A DNA stretch of 64,000 nucleotides, taken from contig BSBM01000592.1 of the NCBI GenBank assembly GCA_027924585.1, positions 2,046,001 through 2,110,000 of the forward strand, written 5' to 3'. A program made the position numbers and the translations under genes. The notes beneath the pieces were generated by a model. That model was not told the DNA's origin. It saw nothing but the letters and a program-made list of their open reading frames with translations, and did no database searches. This document shows positions 56,268 through 64,000 of this stretch, one piece after another. The stretch is from Larix kaempferi (lineage: Eukaryota > Streptophyta > Pinopsida > Pinales > Pinaceae). Every line of letters begins with the position of its first letter. The stretch's first letter is position 1.

Positions 56268-58499
56268 CAGCAGGCAGGATGGTTGGATTATTTCGACAAA
56301 ATGAAGAAGGAAGATGCTGCGATTGCAATGGAATTTGCGCTCACCTATGACAGTGAAGTTGCCGAAGTATGAGGATTGAAAATTCAAGTGGATGAGCTAA
56401 CAATTGCAAGGGTCTCTAGATTACCACAGATAGGCGAAAAATGGTTCGAGAGATGTGTGTCAATAAAGCCCCTTATCGACATGTTTTTGAAACATGGTGA
56501 ACTGCTACAAGGAACAAAAAAAGGGAAAAAACGAGCTTCATTACCAGTTCCATGGGGTGAGGTGGTGCTCTGCATATGAAAATTCATCACAAGTGAAGGT
56601 CGATTCAGTCTAATTTTTGCTTATCATTTTAAAATTTTGAACCACTTAAGGCACCAGAAATACATCAACATGCCATATTTTCTGTGGAAATCCTTAGAAT
56701 TAATGAGCAAAATGGTTAAGGGCAGTAATAATCCAGACACAAGTCTAGCATATCATGGGTTGATTAGATTATTGGTGGAGGACGCCCTACAGAAACAGAA
56801 CCAGACATGGAAATCATTTGTGGGCATACCCTCGAACACCAGGCAGACAGGGAGGAAGAAGAGGAAAACATTGGAAATTACCCCAGAAACCAAAAAGGAG
56901 AAACCAGTTCATACGGGAAGCAAGAGAAGCCTTCAAGCTAAAACCCCAACATGTTCAATAGAAGGACCCCATACCCGGACAAGATCAAGGGCTTGGGAAG
57001 ATCGACAAGACCAGAAAAAATTGCCTGGCCAGAACAATGAATTGGAGGAAGAATGGGAAGTATTCATCATGTCAGAAAGCACCAGTAAAAACCGGGAGAA
57101 CCAATTTGGATTGCAGAATGTAGAAGAACAGCAGAAGAAATAAAAATGATGGACAACTTTATTCAAAAGGACGCGAGGTAATAGGCTAAGGAGATTTCAG
57201 TATTTTCTGTTGTGCAGATACCGAAGAGCGTATGGTAAGTTGAAGATAGATTACTGGGATTTGAAAAGTTATTATCAGAAGAAAACAGAAGAAATGGTGG
57301 CCCTACAAGAGCAAATTCAGAGGATGGAGAGATATAATATGGATACCCTATTGGAGGTCATGGCATTGGAAGGAAAATAAAGGGAATACTGCAAGGAGAC
57401 ACTCAGCGATGGAGGAACAGAGGATAGCATGCAAGCAAAAAGTATGGAACCTAAAGAGGGTTTTGAAGCAGAAGGACCATAGGGTTTTGAAGCAGAAGGA
57501 CCAGAGGGTCAAGAGATGCATGAAGAGAACCCTTCGGATGATATCCAAATAAAATACCTGGAAGAAATGATAGCTCAGCTACAGGTGATAGCAAGAGACC
57601 TGGAAAGACAACTTAAATTGGCCAATGATCAGAGGAAAGGGAAAGAGCAGGAAATAATTATAGAATAGCTACAGAGACAAGATTATGCCATGGCCATGAG
57701 AAGACTTAGTCAAGAAGTGGAGAAATTGAAATTTGAAAAAGAATATATGAATTATCTGGCTCATTCCATGAGGAATCTATGACCCCTTTCGAATTTGTAT
57801 TCTTTGTTTTTAAAAGAACAACTTATATCTTTTATACTGTCAATGGTAACTATGGGATATAATGATCATATTGAGACAAAAGATCAGTTTGTTGCTGCCT
57901 TTTCCAAGGGTAACGATGAAGAACAAATTTTTTTATGTGAATTATATATGCATAATCTGGTTATGACAAACTATGAGGATTGGGACCCAAACCCTCATGT
58001 AGGGGAAGTACAACTGAGGGCATTCATGTCCTTCATGAGCAATCATTTGAGATGGAACAATGCTGCCACTGCTGTAGAAAATATTGAATGGGAAGATGCT
58101 CTTTGGGTGAGAGCTTCCCCCTCAGTTGAAAAGTTATTCACGTCCATAAACCTGGTTATGCAAGATCGATCATTCATTACTCTCCTAGAGACCGCCCAAC
58201 TTAAATTTGTTCATGAATGCAGGAATTGGATCCCCTTTCATAGGTTGGAGCTGATGCTATGTCTACGAAGAAGGATTAATGCTCTGAGCTTGGATTTGAA
58301 AAGGAAAGATCTCTTCTCTATTCGAATATTTGAGCAAGCCCTAGAAAGAATACAAGTCTACTTCGACTTCCTGAGTACGCATAGAGCCAACTGGATCGGG
58401 ATCCGATTTCACTTCCCTATACTTTGGTGCCCTGTGGTGGATGGAGAAGACAGTGAATTTTTCAAGGTTGTTGGTGAACAGAAGGATTTTACAGCATAA
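56268..58499 (+). pseudogene. E3 extra 3' ORF (env position), plant-retroelement protein of unknown function
   Basis: One frame holds from about 56268 to 58497-58499 with at least eight in-frame stops and no frameshift. The N-terminal domain reads LDYFDKMKKEDAAIAMEFAL, then VDELTIARVSRLPQIGEKWF and NMPYFLWKSLELMSKMVKG. I recognise this as a recurrent plant-retroelement domain of the (F/Y)...L..(I/V)....ISE.TGLP.GE.WFK type, with no known activity. A basic linker (KKRKTLEITPETKKEK) leads to a coiled coil (57230-57770, with a 24-bp tandem repeat near 57465). A helical C-terminal domain (57795-58497, WIPFHRLELMLCLRRRINAL) ends the frame. No signal peptide or membrane span supports a true envelope protein. 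It is transcribed in the same sense as pol. Confidence 0.75.
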
Positions 58500-58610
58500 C
58501 AGAAGGTGGCCACTCTTCCTATAAGTGGAGTGATGAGTGCCTAAGTAGCTCTCCAAGCACCCCTGTTAGTGGATCACAGTCTTAGTTTACATAGGGACAT
58601 GTAAACCCTT
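58500..58610 (+). other. E3 sequence between 3' ORF and purine tract
   Basis: Short untranslated sequence; nothing else seen. Confidence 0.5.
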
Positions 58611-58624
58611 TGGTTGGGGGGAGA
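58611..58624 (+). other. polypurine tract of E3
   Basis: tggttggggggaga lies directly before the TG of the 3' LTR. Confidence 0.85.
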
Positions 58625-60130
58625 TGACGGGCTGTGCATATGACCATTTTTGTTCCCTTATTTACCTTGTTTATGAATCTTTTTGACTTGATCCTGTATT
58701 ACCATTGGCTCTCTTTCATACATTTTGCACATTTTGGCCTTGGTAAGAATTGATCTTGTTCTCTTTGTTATTTGTCAATTTCTTATGATTTGGATAGAGT
58801 TATGTTGCCATTATTGCCTACTAAAGAAGTGGTGTTTCAGGTTCAGTATCATTTTTCCTTCAGGTTGCAGAATGAAGGAATTATGGAAGCTGGATGATAT
58901 GCATCTCAGTCTTGAGCCAGAACACAAGGATAACAAGTTGATGTATTTCTCTACATCATCTTGGTTACCTACCCAGCGTTTAGATGATGATGCAATCGAT
59001 CCAAGGATCGGAGATTTTGTACCTAACTCAGTATTTCGGGTCTATGATGACTCATAGTTGACCACTCTGATATCTCTGGAATCATCTCCACTTTCCATGA
59101 CACAGACTCCTGAAATATCTCTTGGAGGATCCGTAGATAGGCCTTATTGGGAAATCTGTTGTAACTATACGATCTTTCATACATCTTTCATGAGCATTGA
59201 TGTATAAAAACAATGGGACTCTTTCAGAAGGGTTAGCCACAATTTGCATAAGATCTATTGAACATTGTATCATACTTTTTTATAAAAGAACTTCTGATTT
59301 ACCTGATTTGAATGTGTTGATCAATTTTGTGTGAGTGAGTGGCTGTTCAACCCCTGTTGCCGGAGGCAGGGCCCCCTTCTGTAACAGGTGCTGTTATAAG
59401 TAGGATTTCTTTCTTTTATGCATGATTGTTAATGTTGATGAATTTAATGTTTGATGCAGTGTTGATTGATTTAATTGTTGGTATTCATATTTGGTGTGCT
59501 GAGCATAAGTGAGTGTGAACTCTTAAGTAGTGATACGACTGGATTGCATAGTCATTTTTATTATCATTTACAGGGGAATATATGAATGACGAACATTGAA
59601 TTAAAATTACTTATGTGGTGAATGGATGCATTAAGCTCATTTGTGGAATTATGTTGTTAGTGCGTAAAGGTAGAAGCGGATTGTAGAGTTAAATTAGTCT
59701 ATCCAGTTCCTTCATTTAGTTGTGGTTTATCGAATTGTTTTCCTATAAATTTCTCAGTTTGTTAAATTAGATATGGATGTTAATTGCTTTCTGTAGCATA
59801 ACATAGTATCGTTAGATGTTTCTTACTTTCCGTAGCATAGCAGAATGTTATAGCATAGCAGAACATGTCTTGAAGTTGAGAGTTACGTACTTCGGTTTGA
59901 TTGCAAGATTCTTTCTGTAATTGGTAAATTCATAGGAGTCTATTCACCACGGTTGCATCTTAATTTCAATTCAGTAATTCATTATTCTCCTCTGTGTTAA
60001 GATCATCCAAGTTACAGTGTCTAGCATATACTTTGTCTGGTAGCTCATAAGCCTTTGTGGCCCTGGGTTTATAATTTATGAACAGCTTGCTATTTTGATT
60101 TAATTAAAAAGGGAATTAAAGATCTCATCA
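58625..60130 (+). repeat. 3' LTR of E3 (1506 bp)
   Basis: TGACGGGCTGTGC...GATCTCATCA, followed by the right duplication caagt. It has a single copy of the 86-bp unit that is doubled in the 5' LTR. Confidence 0.95.
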
Positions 60131-60930
60131 CAAGTATGTGAAGGTTCTTCTAACTATTTTCCTTGTTGGGATTTTAATAAGTATTCAACTTTGATACCTA
60201 GAAAATAATGCTCCTCATCAAGATCTAGACTATAATGCTCCTCATCTTCTTTTGATTTAGAGGATATAAGGATATCATACAAAAACTCAAGTATAAGTTT
60301 CTTCACATTCTCACTAAAAACATTGTTCATCGAACACATTTTGTATGTCAATGCCCGGTTCAATGTTAGAAGGAAACTAAACACATTTCATTTTTTATTA
60401 TAAAACAAAAGATCCCTACCTTACTTGGACTTAGTTTTATTTTTAATATAGCATATTTTATTTATATGCCTCATGTGGTTGTGTTTTCAAACATATTTTG
60501 TAAGCCTTCTTAATAATTTGATTAAATGAGATCATAATCCTTTTAACATGAACTTAATATACATCAAAAATAGTTTTCTTAGCGCTATACTCTAGTGTCA
60601 TGTACATATCACTTATTCTTTTGGCTTCAAGGTTAACACCATTTCCAAGAACCACCTTCTTATGTGCAACATATTCCTTCAATACTTTGAAAACATTATT
60701 GTACCTCATACTATTAAATGCATTAGAATCCATGTACCACATCATTGGAAGTCTCTGCAATATAGAGAAACAAAAACACCACATTTTTCTTCACTTGAAA
60801 TGTCTTTATGTTGAATTCTTGTTCTTTCTTTGTAAATGTAATTTTCCATGTCGCCAATTTTTTCGCAAATAAAACATTTTCCTCTAAACTTATTCAATTA
60901 CTTTCTCTCCCAAAGTCATTAGTGTCCAAT
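60131..60930 (-). pseudogene. retroelement pol remnants (RT motif and copia protease/knuckle) in the right flank of E3
   Basis: On the minus strand at 60384-60154 the frame reads NNVFSENVKKLILEFLYDIL followed by ISSKSKEDEEHY. This recalls the RT catalytic block (..VF......F...YLDDILI.SK..EEH of Ty3/gypsy) with the Y.DD changed to LYD. At 60784-60554 another frame reads MWYMDSNAFNSM and KVVLGNGVNLEAK, as in copia protease (WYLDSGASNHM, ..LGNG...). At about 60890-60855 GKCFICEKIGDMENY looks like a copia zinc knuckle. Pieces of both superfamilies may be mixed. It is old and dead. Confidence 0.5.
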
Positions 60931-61529
60931 TTTTATTATGTATAAAAATATGAAAGTTGAGAAATCTTTTGGAAAATGTATTTTAACTTCAAAGCCTTTT
61001 ATTGAACATTATTTTTACCAACAAACCCATCTTTACTTTTTTCATGAAGTTATATTTACAAAGTCTTTATTATTTTTTGAAATAAAATAGTTTATTGATT
61101 GGAATTTCTACATTGACTCACAATTGCTTCTTAGAGTTAAATCACAACAAAACCTTAATTCACAACATTGCTTATACATAGTTCATAATCATTTTAGAGA
61201 TACAAGTATGATTTTAAACTATTTAAACTCAAAAACATATACATTAAATTTTTAAGGCTACAATATCACAAGTGGCCTTCAATGTCATTGTTTGTTGCAA
61301 TTTTCACATTAATCTCACATGTCACACATGCCATCCAACCTCTAATTTTCTTATTCATGATCCAAAAGGCAATGCCCTTCAAAATGATATACAAATATTT
61401 ATTGATTTAACATTTTTTAAGTATCCTATGTTTATCACGGTGACTTTGATCTACTTGTAACTACACAACGCCACCATCATCCTTCACATTGCACTCATGA
61501 TTATAGGGTATTATTGATATTATGTTGTA

Positions 61530-61575
61530 GGGAGCAATGCTTATCATGCTTATTATGGGAGCAATGCTTATCATG
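61530..61575 (+). repeat. short direct repeat, gggagcaatgcttatcatg twice
   Basis: A 19-bp unit occurs at 61530 and 61557 (27-bp period). Confidence 0.85.
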
Positions 61576-61606
61576 AGGAAATGCTAGATTTTTTTTAATC
61601 AAACAA

Positions 61607-61626
61607 AACATCGCTTAAGCGATGTT
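61607..61626. repeat. perfect 20-bp palindrome
   Basis: aacatcgcttaagcgatgtt is its own reverse complement. Related half-sites lie close by: cttaagagatgt at about 61679 and gtttaagcgatgt at about 61743. Confidence 0.92.
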
Positions 61627-62433
61627 ATAAACATCACGCTAGAATTGCTTCAAAAAATTAGCATTGTTAAGACATTTCTTAAGAGATGTATATAATGTTA
61701 CTTTGACATTGGTACCATAACATTAATGTCGATTTGACATTGTTTAAGCGATGTAAGAAAAAAAGAAGATGTGTTTTTGTTGTCTAGTTGTGAAGTAGTC
61801 AATAAAATGTTGATTAGATGTTGCCTAGGCATTGAAAAAGTGATAGCTAATGATTATTTTTGTTCAATCAATAAATATTGTAGCTTCAATTTTTTTTACA
61901 AGTAATCGATGTTGATTTGGAATTACATTCTCAATGTGTATTCATGAGAAACATATTCATATTCAATGTTTAACCTAAATAAAGTAAACTTAAATAAAGT
62001 AAACTTCGAATTTGGACCCTAAATGTAATAGTTAGGAGTGAGATTCATTAGGCATTAAAACTTCTCTAGTCTATAAGACGTAGTCATATCTCACCATTGG
62101 ATGTTATAATAGATTATCTACCTTAGATCGATTTATTATAGGAGTAATGCTTTTACACTCTCACTATGTAATAATAGTGTTATACCTAGTGCAGTCCCTT
62201 TGACCTATTCATGGTGTTATTTAAATATAGATAGAGAACTTCTTGTAGTATCACATGCAATTATTTGTATAAGTTTATTGGATTATCTCTACATAATATA
62301 TCTCAATATCTTGCCATTTTTAAGGTTTGACATATTAGGGATTTTCATAAACTCTTCATGACATATGGCCTATCCATGTCGTTCTAATTGAAATAATATT
62401 TCTTTAAATGCTAAAATACTAAATATTTACTCG

Positions 62434-62794
62434 GAGTAATAAAAATAATTATAATTGAAAAAATAGTTATTTGAATTATTTTTTCCAAATTTAATAAAAA
62501 TATAATAAAGATTTTTAAAAAATTCATTATTGACAAAATCCTCATAATATAATTTCTCTAAATTTAATGAATATGTTTTTCTATCATCATTCTTAACTTC
62601 AACACTATTTAAAAAATTTATTTAGAATAATAAAAAATAACTCTAGTTGAAGAAATATTTATTTGGATTATTTTTTTCAAATTTAAGGAAGTATATTAAA
62701 GATTAAAAAAAACGATATTAGTAAAGTCCTAATAGAATTTCTCTCCAAATTTAATAAATGATGTGTTTTTCATAATATTTTTTAACTTCTTTAG
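62434..62794 (+). repeat. diverged tandem duplication, about 190-bp unit
   Basis: Copy 1 (about 62434-62600) and copy 2 (about 62621-62794) share aaatag(t)tatttg(a/g)attattttt, caaatttaa, tttctct(cc)aaatttaat and ttcttaacttc-type blocks in the same order. Confidence 0.65.
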
Positions 62795-63846
62795 TCTTCT
62801 TACGATCATGGGACAAAATTTGATTTATCAACTCATCTTCTAATTATTCTTACTTTTCACAATCCAAATGCATACGATTTCTTCTATGTTTATCTTCTAA
62901 AACATCTAGTCCATCTTTTATCATTTTTATAAGTCCTGAGTCTCAAATCTTATGTTTTATGTCAACTTCTTGTTAGAATTTTTTTAGAAGATTTTAATAA
63001 TATCTAATCTTTCATTTATTTCTATCTTCTCATTAGTATCAATTTCAAGTTGTCTTGATCTAGGGTTTATTCTCTAAAACACCATTGCAATATTAATGTA
63101 ATATTCTTCCTCTCGGAAAATTATTATTTTCCCTAATTCATCAAAGCAATCATGTCTATTACTAAAATATTATGTCCTCATGGTTCATAACATCTACATG
63201 CAACCACTCTTAGATGACACACCAATACTTCAAAAAGAACACAATGATTTTGAAACACCACTAAATTTAAATTTAAATGTGACTTACAAATCACAGTAAA
63301 TACAACAACAATAAAAAAAAAAAAACAATTAATACATTATAAATATTCAATTTTAACAAACTTAAAATTTATTAAAAAGATCTAATTTTATTCATAGAGT
63401 TAGAAGCTTTTATTACGAGTAAATCTATTAAACACATTCTACTACCATTGTTTACCAGTATTTTACATTTAAACCTTATTTGCTTAAAATACGTTAGGGC
63501 CTTAATCTCAACTCTCTCTTAACGTTCCCCTTTATATCCTTGCAAGGCATCGCTTTTATTTTCACAAGGGTTTAACTACCTCTAAGATTATTAATAACCA
63601 ATACACTCGTCGTGGGGAATTTCCATTTTCTCCATAGGTTAGTGAATGGTGCTTAACCATAATCTTATAATCTCTGAACCTTTCTCAGAAATTTTCACGT
63701 GCACGTTGGGAAAAGACCGCAATCATCCATCGCTTACCATGTCATCTAACCTATACTCTATCTACCACTATGCACCAAGAAATTCACTAGCATACTTACA
63801 CAACTTCCTTAGGCTTAAGAAATGTATAGCTCACCATTTAATTTAC

Positions 63847-64000
63847 ATGGTTGGTTTTTGTTTTAGATATCCATTAAGTTTATTTAGGTATTTTTTAATA
63901 TTTGGTTTAACTTTTACAAAAACATTTAACTTCTAAAGTTGTTATAGTTGTTATTAATTAAATGGTTGGTTTTTGTTTTAGATATTCATTTTAGGTATTT
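63847..64000 (+). repeat. direct repeat, 115-bp period, running off the window
   Basis: atggttggtttttgttttag starts at 63847 and again at 63962 and is followed by related sequence. The second copy is cut by the window edge. Confidence 0.75.

Larger units (their letters stand above)
16815..60130 (+). mobile_element. E3: Athila-like Ty3/gypsy retrotransposon, host of the nested stack
   Basis: The LTRs at 16815-18407 and 58625-60130 are about 95 percent identical over the first 335 bases compared by eye. They begin TGACGG and end CTCGTCA/CTCATCA, and are flanked by a perfect 5-bp duplication (caagt, 16810-16814 and 60131-60135). A tRNA-Asp primer site and a G-rich purine tract lie where expected. 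The pieces in order are gag, protease, RT, RNase H, integrase (in three pieces) and a 3' extra frame. It spans 43.3 kb; removing E6, E4 with E5, and one copy of a 374-bp duplication leaves about 12.9 kb, a usual Athila size. All frames carry stops. Confidence 0.95.
60931..64000. other. AT-rich region without recognised genes
   Basis: Very AT-rich with only short frames (for example 61272-61460 and 63646-63936) of no recognisable content. It contains the palindrome and tandem repeats listed separately. Confidence 0.6.

Overview
The window is a stack of nested LTR retrotransposons from a plant nuclear genome. I found no host protein-coding gene, rRNA, tRNA or CRISPR array. Two Ty3/gypsy elements have primer-binding sites matching plant tRNA-Asp and protease motifs of the Athila/Tat type. 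The Ty1/copia elements use initiator tRNA-Met. Internal divergence is high, unique sequence is scarce, and the coding frames are broken mainly by stop codons. Together this suggests a large, slowly turning-over genome such as a conifer or other gymnosperm, but that placement is an inference.

Left part (1-16814). E1 (1-3611, minus strand) is the 5' end of an Athila-like element: LTR, tRNA-Asp primer site and an intact partial gag running off the window. E2 (3761-10770, plus) is a decayed LTR element with an iMet primer site that carries no pol. It instead holds two long unfamiliar frames riddled with stops, one with a diverged WDPGIPH-type peptide repeat. Region 10771-16814 is old sequence with a probable hAT transposase remnant (minus, about 12998-13796) and a decayed copia protease/integrase fragment (plus, about 14700-15440).

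Central stack (16815-60130). E3 is an Athila-like element whose LTRs (16815-18407 and 58625-60130) are flanked by the direct repeat CAAGT. Without its guests it is about 12.9 kb: gag, protease, reverse transcriptase, RNase H, integrase and a further 3' reading frame in the position where Athila elements carry an extra ORF. E6 (23512-39110, duplication TGGCC) sits in the integrase. It has TG...CA ends but no recognisable paired LTRs, and it encodes a large unfamiliar protein. E7 (27522-37453, duplication CAAGT) sits inside that E6 frame. E7 is a gypsy element with inverted arms of about 3 kb around a pol fragment lacking RNase H and most of integrase. Further along the E3 integrase lies a copia block, E4 (39852-54321, minus), into which a second copy of the same family, E5 (42221-49433, minus), has inserted. 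Both copia copies share internal deletions in reverse transcriptase, so the deleted form itself was probably mobilised by proteins supplied in trans.

The E4 flanks are abnormal: there is no target-site duplication, and a 374-bp piece of E3 integrase is present on both sides. The right end (60131-64000) begins with minus-strand retroelement protease and RT remnants, then becomes AT-rich with a perfect 20-bp palindrome and local tandem repeats.

The strongest leads are the foldback structure of E7, the LTR-less but duplication-flanked E6 with its novel protein, the pol-less E2 proteins, and the self-nested, trans-mobilised copia family with its recombinant flanks.
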